A stretch of DNA of 64,000 nt from Clostridium sp. TW13 (GTDB lineage Bacteria; Bacillota; Clostridia; Clostridiales; Clostridiaceae), in assembly GCF_024345225.1 (NCBI RefSeq), contig NZ_BROD01000001.1, forward strand, positions 1,364,001-1,428,000, in the 5' to 3' direction. Of the stretch, positions 1 to 8,931 are shown piece by piece (position 1 is the stretch's first letter; every line of letters starts with the position of its first letter). The notes below the pieces were generated by a model, which saw only the letters and a program-made list of their open reading frames with translations, searched no databases and was not told where the DNA came from. Made by a program: the position numbers and the translations under genes.

Positions 1-923
1 ATGATAATGAAATAATACTATATATAAATGGGCAATTACACAGCATTCATCCTGATTACTTTGCAGATATGCAGAAGAAAGAGAGATTTATTATTCTGGA
101 CATTGAAACACCAATGAGTTTTAGATCCCAAGATGGTATTAGAGAGGTAGCTTTAATTGCAGTTGAGGATTACAGAATAGTGGATAGTTTACATCTTGCA
201 ATTATAAATGATGAAGAGAAATACAAAAATGGATATGGTGCAGGTTTAGAAGCAATAGAAGAAAATGAAGATTTAAAAGAAAAATTCAATGCCTTCATAT
301 CAAAATATAAATGCCCTATTATTGCACATAATGCGAGTTTTGATAGAAAGTTTTTAATGTATTGGAATTGGGTAGATGATAAGCAAGAATTTTATTGTAG
401 TAGAGATAACATTAAGGCTAAAGAAGTTTTGGAAAGTTATAAACTTCAAGATATATTAAACCACTATGGGATAAAGCGAGAACAAGCACATAATGCAATG
501 CAGGATGTTTTAGACTTATTAGAAGTGTTAAAAATAGTAAAGATTGAAAAATGGGTTGCATTAGGAAAAAGTACAGAAGGTAATACAGTTAAAAGAGTAA
601 GAAATTATGAAAATGATAAGAAAAAGAGAGACGAAGATAAAAAAAAGCTAGAAGAAGCTAAGGAAAATATTATTAAAGATATTTTTAATAATAAGAAAAT
701 AGTTTTTACTGGAGACATGAAAGAGGATAGAGCAGAAATGAGAGCTATTGCAATTAGATATGGTGCAACAAGTCCAGATAGTGTTAGTAGTAAGACTGAT
801 ATTCTAGTTGTAGGTGAAAATGCAGGAAGTAAGTTAGCAAAGGCTCAAGAACTTGGAATTAAAACAATAAGTGAGGAAGAGTTTTGGGATATAGTAAATG
901 AACCTGTGAAAGAAAGTGTGTAA
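1..923 (+). CDS. DnaQ-like 3'-5' exonuclease with C-terminal BRCT domain (5' end outside window)
   Basis: Predicted 3'-5' exonuclease of the DEDD (DnaQ/RNase T) family. Counted from the Met at 69, the acidic pair is D11/E13 in FIILDIET, the second motif is HNASFD (D92), and the third is HNAMQD (H141, D146), which is the DEDDh pattern. A lysine-rich linker at about 180-205 leads into a BRCT domain at about 205-280 (KKIVFTGDMKEDR through TDILVVGENAGSKLAKA). The Met at 69 has no Shine-Dalgarno sequence, and the same frame stays open without a stop to base 3, reading DNEIILYINGQLHSIHPDYF. The gene therefore very probably starts upstream of the window. An exonuclease-BRCT pairing suggests a role in DNA repair or end processing. 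The substrate cannot be told from sequence. Confidence 0.85.
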   Translation, partial: DNEIILYINGQLHSIHPDYFADMQKKERFIILDIETPMSFRSQDGIREVALIAVEDYRIVDSLHLAIINDEEKYKNGYGAGLEAIEENEDLKEKFNAFISKYKCPIIAHNASFDRKFLMYWNWVDDKQEFYCSRDNIKAKEVLESYKLQDILNHYGIKREQAHNAMQDVLDLLEVLKIVKIEKWVALGKSTEGNTVKRVRNYENDKKKRDEDKKKLEEAKENIIKDIFNNKKIVFTGDMKEDRAEMRAIAIRYGATSPDSVSSKTDILVVGENAGSKLAKAQELGIKTISEEEFWDIVNEPVKESV

Positions 924-1142
924 ATTTTATAATTATATTTTTCTGAAATTTAAAATCTCTCAAATGCTGAAATAGTTTTAAGTTAATATTGACAAGTAGG
1001 CAGTCTAGTTATAAACCTTTATTAAGGTATACGATACATTCATTAAGAAATATGTGCAAATATTTGTTAATGTGTATGTAAATATAATATTGAATAGAAA
1101 GTTTGTTTAAATATAGATGTTTAGCCATTAAGCAGTTAAATA

Positions 1143-1202
1143 GATGATGACGTTACAGAAGTTTATCACAATGCTGAATTCCCTGAAGGATGGGAAGAAT
1201 AA
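1143..1202 (+). pseudogene. Decayed C-terminal tail of a YebC/PmpR-family protein
   Basis: These bases read DDDVTEVYHNAEFPEGWEE followed by a stop. This closely resembles the conserved C-terminus of YebC/TACO1 translation or transcription factors (...DDVxxVYHNxExPExWEE). The frame is closed by a TAA at 1137-1139. Just upstream another frame reads LAIKQLN, as if one base had shifted. No start, RBS or YebC body is present, so this is a remnant. A strong terminator follows at once, as expected at the end of a former gene. The family match is from memory of the motif and has not been searched. Confidence 0.6.
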
Positions 1203-1211
1203 TAATTCTAT

Positions 1212-1249
1212 AAAAAAACACCTGCTGTCTAATAGCAGGTGTTTTTTTA
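1212..1249. terminator. Bidirectional Rho-independent terminator
   Basis: ACACCTGCT and AGCAGGTGT form a stem flanked by A7 on the left and T7 on the right, so it can work on both strands. It closes the minus-strand diguanylate cyclase and the yebC remnant on the plus strand. Confidence 0.9.
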
Positions 1250-2947
1250 TTCTTTAACTTTTTTCGATTTCATCAATAATTTATTTTTATACATTAGCTT
1301 ATCAGCTCTTGAAATTAATTGGCTTATATTTTCATCAATGCCAGACTTATACTCATCATATCCAAGTGCTACACTGATTTTAACAACATTATTATAGTTG
1401 AATTCTTCTATTTTGTAGTTTAAATCTTTTATGAATTTTTCTATTTCTAATTGGCTTGTGTTTTTAAAAAGTGCTATGAATTCATCACCACCAGTTCTAT
1501 AGCAATTACCTTTGTGTTTGCAAGAGTCTTTTAATATATTTGCAAAGTTCTTAATTAACTCATCACCGGAGGCATGTCCTAAATTATCGTTTGTTTTTTT
1601 TAGATTATTTAAATCCATTAAGATGCACCAAATTGAGCTAAACTCATATTTATTAGAATCCATATATTCAATTTCTTTTTGAAATCTAGTTCTATTTCCA
1701 ATAGACGTCATTATATCTGTATAGGCCATTTCTTTATATGTAGCAAATTGTACTGATTGCCTATAATATTTAAGAAAATAATCTATAATGTAAATTACTT
1801 GGAATACAACAAATAAGAGTAAAGCTGCTTCAAAAAAAGCTATATTTACAGATTCTATGTCAAAATAGTATAGGAAGAAATCTAGTACAGTTACAAAAAA
1901 TAGTGGCATTAAAGAGAACGTAAAACATTTAGCTTCAATTGTTTTTTGTTTCCAAGTTCGCACTGTTGTATATATAAATGATAAAATTGCTGTAGTTATA
2001 ACAAAATGAGTGGCCAATAACATTTTTCGAAAGTCTAGAATTCCTAAAAAATTAATTAAGCATTGGACATAAAAATTAATTAATACTAAGTAAATAATAT
2101 AACTTAAGAAGTTTTTATATCTGTAGTGAATATTTTTAAGAACTATCATAAGTATAGGTATTGGCAAAAGCAATAAGGGCATAAATGTTAGTATATTTAT
2201 CAAATAGGTATTGGGTGTCAAAAGTTGAAGTATGCTAGATTCTGAGAGTGTGTACATTGATGATAATAACGAAAACATTCCAACATAAAATAAATGCGAT
2301 AAATTTTCTCTGCCTATAACTATTTTCAATGAGAGAATGAGGATGATTAATAGCACAAAGTTCACTACAAAAAACAAAACAAAAATTAATAATGATTGTT
2401 TCTTTAAGAGATTAAAACAAATAGATAATTTATTACCAACAATAGGCGCTTGTATTTCGTATGATAAAGATGAGTTTTGTAACATATGAAATTCTAATGT
2501 TAGTTTTTTACCGTCAAAATCAGTAGGCAGATTAATCATGTGGAATGTATTTTTTGCCTTGTTTAAATAAAGTTCATAATCATTATTTGAATATTTGTAA
2601 AGTACCTTATTATCTAAATACACAATTACATTGCTAAAGCCTAAGTATAAGCAAATAGAATTTCTATCAAGTTTATTAGATTTTTTTAAAATTTGAGTTA
2701 AGTAAATGGTTGTATTCTTCTTATATTTTAAGGACTCTGGAAGAGAAATCGATGTTTTATCTTTTTTATTATCTTCAGATAAAATCCAATTGTCTTTAAG
2801 TACAGTAATATCGCTATCTATTATGTTTTGGTTATTTGTTTTACTGAATTTAATAGATAGTGCTATAGTAGAAAACAAGATAAATAAAGAAAAGGTTATT
2901 AGATATATTTTTAATTTTTCATCGTTAACTTTGTTTTTTTTTCTCAT
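1247..2947 (-). CDS. Membrane-bound diguanylate cyclase (GGDEF), 7TM-sensor type
   Basis: Predicted to make cyclic di-GMP from two GTP. The 566-residue protein has an N-terminal membrane anchor (about 13-33). An extracytoplasmic region of about 150 residues follows, resembling a 7TMR-DISM beta-rich sensor. About seven hydrophobic segments lie between residues 185 and 395. The GGDEF domain covers about 405-560, with an intact GGDEF signature at 486-490. The inhibitory I-site (RxxD just before the signature) is absent: the corresponding residues are KHKG. Product feedback inhibition through that site is therefore not expected. AGGAGA lies just upstream of the ATG. The gene stands alone on the minus strand and the ligand is unknown. 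Confidence 0.9.
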   Translation of the reverse strand: MRKKNKVNDEKLKIYLITFSLFILFSTIALSIKFSKTNNQNIIDSDITVLKDNWILSEDNKKDKTSISLPESLKYKKNTTIYLTQILKKSNKLDRNSICLYLGFSNVIVYLDNKVLYKYSNNDYELYLNKAKNTFHMINLPTDFDGKKLTLEFHMLQNSSLSYEIQAPIVGNKLSICFNLLKKQSLLIFVLFFVVNFVLLIILILSLKIVIGRENLSHLFYVGMFSLLSSMYTLSESSILQLLTPNTYLINILTFMPLLLLPIPILMIVLKNIHYRYKNFLSYIIYLVLINFYVQCLINFLGILDFRKMLLATHFVITTAILSFIYTTVRTWKQKTIEAKCFTFSLMPLFFVTVLDFFLYYFDIESVNIAFFEAALLLFVVFQVIYIIDYFLKYYRQSVQFATYKEMAYTDIMTSIGNRTRFQKEIEYMDSNKYEFSSIWCILMDLNNLKKTNDNLGHASGDELIKNFANILKDSCKHKGNCYRTGGDEFIALFKNTSQLEIEKFIKDLNYKIEEFNYNNVVKISVALGYDEYKSGIDENISQLISRADKLMYKNKLLMKSKKVKE

Positions 2948-3108
2948 TTAGTGTCTCCTATAATAAATAATATATTTTATCCTGTGTTGTTCCTTTTTAC
3001 TAAAACTAGCAAGAACGTTAATTAAATAGTAAAACTTGCATAATGTATATTTTATCATAGAAAAATAAAAAAAATAATATTAAATTCTTGTATAGTTATT
3101 AGTGAAAT

Positions 3109-3612
3109 TTATACTTTTTCTTTGAGCAGTTGTTTGAGAACATATTCTGCTACTTTAGTTGGATTATTTTTTTCTCCATCTACTATAAAATTATTCTTTT
3201 CAGCAAGAACAGAATTCTTAAGATATTTAGCCCAATTTATATTATTTTCTATTGTAATGTTATCCCAAGATCTATTTGCTAATCTTTCTAAAATTGCAGT
3301 TTCACTAATTTCAATAAATCCATAAGCAATGTTTAGTGAATCGGTGTATTTTTCGCAAGCTTTAATCTCATTGGGAACGCAAACTCCGCAAATTATAGTG
3401 CTTATTCCATTAGAATAATTATCAGTACAGATATTAACCCAATGATTAGTTCTCTCTCTTCTCCAATTCTCATCAGCACCTTCTGGAACTCCGCCTTCAT
3501 CAAAATCGTGAATATTACAATTAAGCAGATTCATGTTTTTTAGGCTGTTGACTAGTGTGGATTTTCCAGCACCTGAGGTGCCAGTGATAAAAGCAATAAA
3601 TTTTTTATTCAT
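3109..3612 (-). CDS. P-loop NTPase, small nucleotide or adenylyl kinase-like
   Basis: A 167-residue protein with an N-terminal Walker A motif GTSGAGKST at about residues 10-18. A DFDEGGVPEGADENWRRERT segment follows, as in kinase-like proteins that bind a phosphoryl acceptor, and the C-terminal half is helical. The size and P-loop at the very N-terminus fit the small-molecule kinase fold (cytidylate/gluconate/AAA_18-type). No substrate can be assigned. A good RBS (AAAGGAGAG) precedes the ATG at 3612. The gene stands alone between a diguanylate cyclase and a two-component system. Confidence 0.7.
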   Translation of the reverse strand: MNKKFIAFITGTSGAGKSTLVNSLKNMNLLNCNIHDFDEGGVPEGADENWRRERTNHWVNICTDNYSNGISTIICGVCVPNEIKACEKYTDSLNIAYGFIEISETAILERLANRSWDNITIENNINWAKYLKNSVLAEKNNFIVDGEKNNPTKVAEYVLKQLLKEKV

Positions 3613-3818
3613 AGCAAACTCTCCTTTTAATGTTCTATATATGTCATAAAAAGTTCCTTGATATAAAATTAATTTGAGAATATTGTTAACTTAGAAATTA
3701 GGAATTATGTTAATTAGAATTTATATGGGAATATAATACCACAAATTTAATTGGAAAAAAAACATTATTATTATAGAATAGAGAGTAGATTCAAAAAAGT
3801 TATATATTTTCGAATAAA

Positions 3819-3841
3819 CTAAATCAATGAATACGATTTAG
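3819..3841. promoter_or_regulatory. Inverted repeat ahead of the response-regulator gene
   Basis: CTAAATC and GATTTAG form a perfect 7-bp inverted repeat with a 9-base spacer. It ends 25 bases before the start of the response regulator at 3866. It may be an operator or a short hairpin in the leader. Evidence is the symmetry alone. Confidence 0.3.
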
Positions 3842-3865
3842 ATTTAATAAGGAGTTAATAGAGGT

Positions 3866-4555
3866 ATGAAAAACACAATTTTATTAATAGAGGATGATTA
3901 TTCTATAGCAGATGCATTAAGTTTTTTGCTAAAAAGGGAAGGGTACAATGTATTATTGGCATCTAAAGGACAAGCCGGCATTCAGTTATTTAATGCAAAT
4001 GATATTAATTTGGTTATTTTGGATGTAATGCTGCCAGATATAAATGGCTTTGATATACTAAAAAAAATAAACAACAATGGTGTCCCTGTAATAATGCTTA
4101 CTGCAAGGGGAGATATTGTCGATAAAGTGCTGGGGTTTGAATTGGGTGCAGATGATTACATAACTAAACCTTTTGATAACAGAGAATTGGTAGCTAGGAT
4201 TAAAGCATCTATAAGAAGAGTTAACACATATAAGGAAGAAGAAAATGAATCAATAGAAGTCAGCAAAGAAATTACTATTTTAAGAAAAGCTCATAAAGTT
4301 ATAAAAAATTCTGAAGAGATAAAGCTTAAACCTAAGGAATATAATCTATTACTTTTTCTATCAGAAAATAAAGATATAGTATTTAGTAGAGAAGTGCTTT
4401 TAGATAGAATATGGGGCATGGATTTTTCCGGTGATGATAGAACTGTAGATGTACATGTTAGAAGGTTAAGAAGTAAATTAGATGATAAGGAAGGAAAAAT
4501 TATTGAAACTGTTTTTGGTATAGGATATAGGATGAATAGAAATGAAAAAGAGTAG
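3866..4555 (+). CDS. OmpR/PhoB-family response regulator
   Basis: A 229-residue DNA-binding response regulator. The receiver domain (about 3-118) has the acidic pair in IEDD (residues 9-11), the phospho-acceptor D53 in LVILDVMLPD, and the lysine of the TKPFD motif near 105. The winged-helix effector domain covers about 130-226 and ends in the family pattern RTVDVHVRRLRSKL...TVFGIGYR. It overlaps the downstream histidine kinase by 14 bases, so the two are a translationally coupled pair. AAGGAG and AGAGG precede the start. The signal is not known. The third gene, a secreted protein, may be part of the sensing or response unit. Confidence 0.95.
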   Translation: MKNTILLIEDDYSIADALSFLLKREGYNVLLASKGQAGIQLFNANDINLVILDVMLPDINGFDILKKINNNGVPVIMLTARGDIVDKVLGFELGADDYITKPFDNRELVARIKASIRRVNTYKEEENESIEVSKEITILRKAHKVIKNSEEIKLKPKEYNLLLFLSENKDIVFSREVLLDRIWGMDFSGDDRTVDVHVRRLRSKLDDKEGKIIETVFGIGYRMNRNEKE

Positions 4556-5999
4556 TATAAAGATAAAGTTTATATTAGGATTTTTGGTGATTTTTTTTAC
4601 TTCAAATATGGCACTAAATTTATATATACGCAAATCTATAGAAGAAAACAGAAAAATTAGTATAAGAGATGAGAAAAATTCTTTATTCAAAAGTAGCAGG
4701 GAATTTATTAGAAATACTTTAGAAGGAGACATGGGTGAGATTAGTGAAGAAACTCTGAAAAAATCTGCGTATGGTCTAGTGGTTAAATTAAGTGTATTAA
4801 ATAAGTCATATGTATCAATAAGAGATAGTCATGGAGATTTAATTGAAGAAATAAATACTGATATACCTATAGAGGCGATTAACGAAAATAGTGATGTAAA
4901 GGAAGCTATTAAAAATAATGCTTATTATGTGTTAGATAATTATGGAGGAAGAGCTATTTTGAGATTTTCTTATCCTTTATATTTAAACAATAAGTTTTTA
5001 GGTGTGGTTTGCTTTAGGGAAGATTATTCTAATGTAAATAGCAGAGATATGGGACTTATTAATGACATCACAATTATACAAGTTATAACTCTTATTATTG
5101 CAATTATTTTTTCAGCAGTATTAATTAATAGGTTAATGAAACCATTAAAAACCTTAACCAAGAAAATAGAAGATATGAGAAATGGAATTTATGATGGAGA
5201 AATAAGAGTGAAGTCAAAAGACGAAATTGGTATTTTGGCGAATACGTTCAATATTATGAAAAATGAAATAAGCCAATATATTCTAAGTTTAGAAGTTGAG
5301 CAGGCTAAGGTAATGAAACTTGAAAAAACAAGGCAAGAATTTTTTAATAATATAACTCATGAATTAAAAACTCCATTAACAGGAATATCTTCATATGCTC
5401 AAATTTTAGAAGAAGGTGTTGATGATGAAGAATTTTCTAAGAGAGCAGCTACGAGAATTAAGCAGGAAAGTGATAGATTACATGGATTGGTTCTGGATTT
5501 GATAGAAGTTTCAAAAGGTAACACGGAAATTGAAGAGGAAGAAGCACTTATAGATATATCTAAACTAATAGAGAAGGTATCTAATGATTTATATAAAAAA
5601 GCAGAAGGATATGGTGCTAGAATTGTTCTTGAATTGGAAAAGATAGAGTTAGTGGGCAGAGAAAAGAAACTTCAGCAATTATTTATAAATGTAATTGATA
5701 ATGCAATAAAATATAGTGTTCCGAATAAAGAAATTAGAATAGAGACTTTTAGATACAATGGATTTATAAATATAGAAATTGAAAATCATAGTGAGAAAGA
5801 ATATATGGAGAATACAGAGCAACTATTTTTACCTTTTATGAAAGGTGATTCTAGAGAAAAAGGAAGTAGAGGATTAGGATTGAATATTTCCAGAAAAATA
5901 GTAGAAACTCATAAAGGAACTATAGAAATTAAATGGCAGAATTATAAGGTACAGACTTTAATAAAGTTTTCTGATGTTAATATTTTGGCAACAAGTTAG
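4542..5999 (+). CDS. Sensor histidine kinase (HAMP-HisKA-HATPase_c)
   Basis: A 485-residue membrane kinase. One transmembrane helix lies at about 9-27, an extracytoplasmic sensor at about 28-175 (dCache-like size), and a second helix at about 176-196. HAMP follows at about 197-250. The H-box FFNNITHELKTPLTG carries the phospho-accepting H273. The ATPase domain has the N-box (VIDNAIKYS) and a G2-type box (GSRGLGLNISRKIVETHKG). It pairs with the overlapping response regulator upstream. The ligand cannot be inferred from sequence. Confidence 0.95.
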   Translation: MKKSSIKIKFILGFLVIFFTSNMALNLYIRKSIEENRKISIRDEKNSLFKSSREFIRNTLEGDMGEISEETLKKSAYGLVVKLSVLNKSYVSIRDSHGDLIEEINTDIPIEAINENSDVKEAIKNNAYYVLDNYGGRAILRFSYPLYLNNKFLGVVCFREDYSNVNSRDMGLINDITIIQVITLIIAIIFSAVLINRLMKPLKTLTKKIEDMRNGIYDGEIRVKSKDEIGILANTFNIMKNEISQYILSLEVEQAKVMKLEKTRQEFFNNITHELKTPLTGISSYAQILEEGVDDEEFSKRAATRIKQESDRLHGLVLDLIEVSKGNTEIEEEEALIDISKLIEKVSNDLYKKAEGYGARIVLELEKIELVGREKKLQQLFINVIDNAIKYSVPNKEIRIETFRYNGFINIEIENHSEKEYMENTEQLFLPFMKGDSREKGSRGLGLNISRKIVETHKGTIEIKWQNYKVQTLIKFSDVNILATS

Positions 6000-6058
6000 T
6001 CAATATTTTGGTCATAACTTTCTAATAAGATTAATCTTGAAAGAAAGGAGAGATAATA

Positions 6059-7279
6059 ATGAAAAGAAAAAAATTGATGTTATTATCTACAGTATTAATA
6101 ATTTCTGTGTTCACAGTGTTGGGAATATATTGTGTTAAGTCTCAAGTGTATGGAGAAGTAGACATAAGTAAGGCAGATATACAAGGGGATTTAGTTAAGC
6201 CATCAGCCCAATCTGGTGTTGAGGATAAAACAGGAAATGTGAAAGAAGTTGTAGTGTCAAATGTAAAGTCACAATCTAAGGAAATAGACAATAAGCAATT
6301 ATCAGTTTCTTCAGTAAAAGAAATAGAAATGAATAAACAGCAATATATTAGAGGATGGTATGGAAATGATAGCATTTTAGCTGCAGAAGATATAAATTCC
6401 ACAAAACTAACTATAAGGAATTTAGTTAATGGCACAAATAGAACTATAGATATCAGTAATATTGGAAAAGATAGCAGTATAGTTGATTACAAGGATAAAA
6501 AATTAGTGATATTTGATACAAACAATTACTCTATATTAAATTTAGAAAGTGGGAAAACTTTAAAAATAATAAAAGTAGGAACTACTAAGATTAATCCAAT
6601 GTTTGTAGGAGTAAAGGGTGAATATGTATTAGCTGATAATGGTAAAAATTTCGTATTGATCAGTAGTGCCACTGGAGAAAAAACTGTTATTAATCAGGCA
6701 GGGTTAGAAGATTACTGCGTAAGTGGAATTCAAGGCTTTCCATATGTTACCATAGGGATTGATGGTGACACATATTATTTTTCAAAAGGAAATGCAATTT
6801 ATAAGGGATCATTGAAGAATCCAAGTAAAAATGCTATTTTAACTAGAGTTCCTAATACTGAATGTATTAATTCCTTAGCCTTAATTAAAGGACAAGATAC
6901 CTTACTTGTAAGCTACTATAAATCTGATAATCTAAATATAGGGGTAGTGGCTACAGTCAACTTGTCTAATAATAGCATATCCAGCTTAGGGAATATTAGT
7001 TTGGGATCAACTAATGATGCTAGTACAATAAATATGAAAAATGAGAATTTAAATAAAATAATATATGAAGAAAAGGCTCCTAAGAGTGGTATAACTCAGA
7101 TTTACATTAGTGAGTTGAAGGAAAATAAACTTACTAAAACTAAAAATATTTTATCTAAGGAGTTTGATGTGAAAAGTGGACAATGGCAAGCAATGTGGAA
7201 TCAAGATGGTACAAGAGTATTTGTAAGCATTTATAATAACAACGGTTATAAGAACTATTTGGTTAGTCTTGGCAGGTAA
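6059..7279 (+). CDS. Secreted or membrane-anchored protein, TolB/beta-propeller-like, linked to the two-component system
   Basis: A 406-residue protein with an N-terminal signal or anchor at about 5-24, preceded by KRKK, and a low-complexity linker to about 85. The rest is rich in short beta strands with repeated units such as NSLALIKGQDTLLVSYY and NQDGTRVFVSIYNNNGYK. These resemble TolB/WD40-like blades, but I do not recognise a specific family. It starts 59 bases after the histidine kinase with its own RBS (AAAGGAGAG), so it is probably the third gene of that operon. It may be a periplasm-facing partner of the kinase or a regulated product. Function is unknown. Confidence 0.6.
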   Translation: MKRKKLMLLSTVLIISVFTVLGIYCVKSQVYGEVDISKADIQGDLVKPSAQSGVEDKTGNVKEVVVSNVKSQSKEIDNKQLSVSSVKEIEMNKQQYIRGWYGNDSILAAEDINSTKLTIRNLVNGTNRTIDISNIGKDSSIVDYKDKKLVIFDTNNYSILNLESGKTLKIIKVGTTKINPMFVGVKGEYVLADNGKNFVLISSATGEKTVINQAGLEDYCVSGIQGFPYVTIGIDGDTYYFSKGNAIYKGSLKNPSKNAILTRVPNTECINSLALIKGQDTLLVSYYKSDNLNIGVVATVNLSNNSISSLGNISLGSTNDASTINMKNENLNKIIYEEKAPKSGITQIYISELKENKLTKTKNILSKEFDVKSGQWQAMWNQDGTRVFVSIYNNNGYKNYLVSLGR

Positions 7280-7306
7280 TTTAAGTTTATTAATAATATA
7301 AATAGT

Positions 7307-7336
7307 ATAAGGAGGCAGAAGAAGCTGTCTCCTTAT
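7307..7336. terminator. Terminator between convergent genes
   Basis: AAGGAGGCAG and CTGTCTCCTT form a stem with a short loop, followed by ATTGTTGT. It separates the two-component operon from the convergent argH. Confidence 0.65.
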
Positions 7337-7368
7337 TGTTGTCATGAAATGAGTAAATTCGCCATGAA

Positions 7369-8682
7369 TTAAAGGTTGGTTTTTATACCTCTTTTTAAAA
7401 CTTCACTATAATCTATGAATTTATATATATCTTCGGTAAATAATTCACTGAACTGTTTAAATTCATCTAGAGTAAGATCTTCAATAGCTTTATCATTTTC
7501 CTCTGCATAGATAACAATTGCACCTACAATTCCATGGGCTTCTCTAAATGGAACTTGTTTTGTAACAAGATAGTCAGCAACTTCTGTAGCATTTAAGAAA
7601 CCTCTTTTTACTGCTTTTTTCATGTTATCTTCCTTAACTTTAATAGTAGCAATCATTTCTTTCATTATTTTAAGGCAACTATTTACTGTATCTAAAGCAC
7701 TAAAGAATTGTTGCTTATCTTCTTGCATATCTTTATTATATGCAAGTGGAAGTCCCTTCATAGTAGTAAGCAGAGACATAAGATTGCCATAAACACTTCC
7801 AGTTTTCCCTCTGATTAGTTCTGCTGCATCTGGGTTTTTTTTCTGAGGCATTATACTACTGCCAGTAGAATATGAATCATCAATTTGTACGAAACCAAAT
7901 TCTTGACTGCTCCATAATATCAATTCTTCACTTAATCTACTTAGATGCATCATTATTATTGAAAAGTCTGAGATTAGCTCTAATAAATAATCTCTATCGC
8001 TCACACCATCTAAAAAATTATCTACTGGCTTTTTGAAACCTAATTCTGTAGTAGTAAGATTTCTATCAATGTTATAAGTAGTTCCAGCTAAAGCACAACA
8101 TCCTAAAGGGTTTTCATCTAAAATTTCTAAAGCATTTCTTAAACGTTGTTCATCTCTGCTTAGCATACTAAAATAAGCCATTAAATGATGCCTAAATGTA
8201 ACAACTTGTGCTCTTTGAAGGTGAGTATACCCAGGCATTATATACGGATTTCTCTCAGCTACAGTTTTAATTGTGTCTTTAAGGGATATAATGTTTTCTA
8301 TAGTATTCATAGTTTGATGTTTAGTGTAAAGTCTAGTGTCCAGAGCTACCTGATCATTTCTACTTCTTGAAGTATGAAGTTTTTTTCCTACATCTCCTAT
8401 TCTTTTTATGAGATTACTTTCTACAAAACTATGAATGTCTTCATAATCACCCTCAATTAGTAAATTATTATTTTCTATATCATTTAAAATACTAACTAAG
8501 CCTAATTCTATTAATTTGGAATCTTCTGTAGGTATTATGTTGCATTTTCCAAGCATTTTTACATGTGCAATACTTCCAGTGATGTCTTCAAAATATAAGC
8601 GCTTATCAACAGGAAGAGACGTATTAAAGTCTTCCATAAGTTTATTTTCTTCTTTTTTAAAGCGACCGCCCCACAATTTCAT
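7369..8682 (-). CDS. argH: Argininosuccinate lyase
   Basis: Cleaves argininosuccinate into arginine and fumarate, the last step of arginine synthesis. The 437-residue length is slightly short of the roughly 460 residues usual in bacteria, but the protein looks complete. It has the N-terminal MKLWGGRFKK, TSRSRNDQVALDTRLY with catalytic-region residues, and the fumarase/aspartase superfamily signature GSSIMPQKKNPD with the flexible catalytic serine loop. No argG is next to it. Three candidate ArgR boxes lie 40-115 bases upstream, suggesting arginine-dependent repression. Confidence 0.97.
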   Translation of the reverse strand: MKLWGGRFKKEENKLMEDFNTSLPVDKRLYFEDITGSIAHVKMLGKCNIIPTEDSKLIELGLVSILNDIENNNLLIEGDYEDIHSFVESNLIKRIGDVGKKLHTSRSRNDQVALDTRLYTKHQTMNTIENIISLKDTIKTVAERNPYIMPGYTHLQRAQVVTFRHHLMAYFSMLSRDEQRLRNALEILDENPLGCCALAGTTYNIDRNLTTTELGFKKPVDNFLDGVSDRDYLLELISDFSIIMMHLSRLSEELILWSSQEFGFVQIDDSYSTGSSIMPQKKNPDAAELIRGKTGSVYGNLMSLLTTMKGLPLAYNKDMQEDKQQFFSALDTVNSCLKIMKEMIATIKVKEDNMKKAVKRGFLNATEVADYLVTKQVPFREAHGIVGAIVIYAEENDKAIEDLTLDEFKQFSELFTEDIYKFIDYSEVLKRGIKTNL

Positions 8683-8722
8683 AATAATATACCTTCTTTC
8701 ATACGATTTATCTATTTTTGTT

Positions 8723-8796
8723 GAAATAAAATTCGGTTTTGTGCATAATTATAAAGTTTAGTAATGAAAATATAACATATAATGCATAAAGATTCA
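8723..8796. promoter_or_regulatory. Candidate ArgR operator with three ARG-box-like sites
   Basis: Three 14-mers resemble the ARG-box core TGAATWWWWATTCA: TGAAATAAAATTCG (8723-8736, two mismatches), TGCATAATTATAAA (8743-8756, three mismatches) and TGCATAAAGATTCA (8783-8796, two mismatches). Their centres are 20 and 40 bases apart, near whole helical turns, as in tandem ARG boxes. They sit upstream of argH on the minus strand. Known ArgR/AhrC biology supports the reading; no score was computed. Confidence 0.5.
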
Positions 8797-8931
8797 ATAT
8801 TGATTTATAAATATGCAAAAATAAGGACAACTATAAAATAAATATTGATTAAGAAAAGTTAAACAAGTTATATATTTCCTATGTATAAAACATGAAAAAA
8901 AGGTCAATGATTACAGTGAGGTGATAAATTA

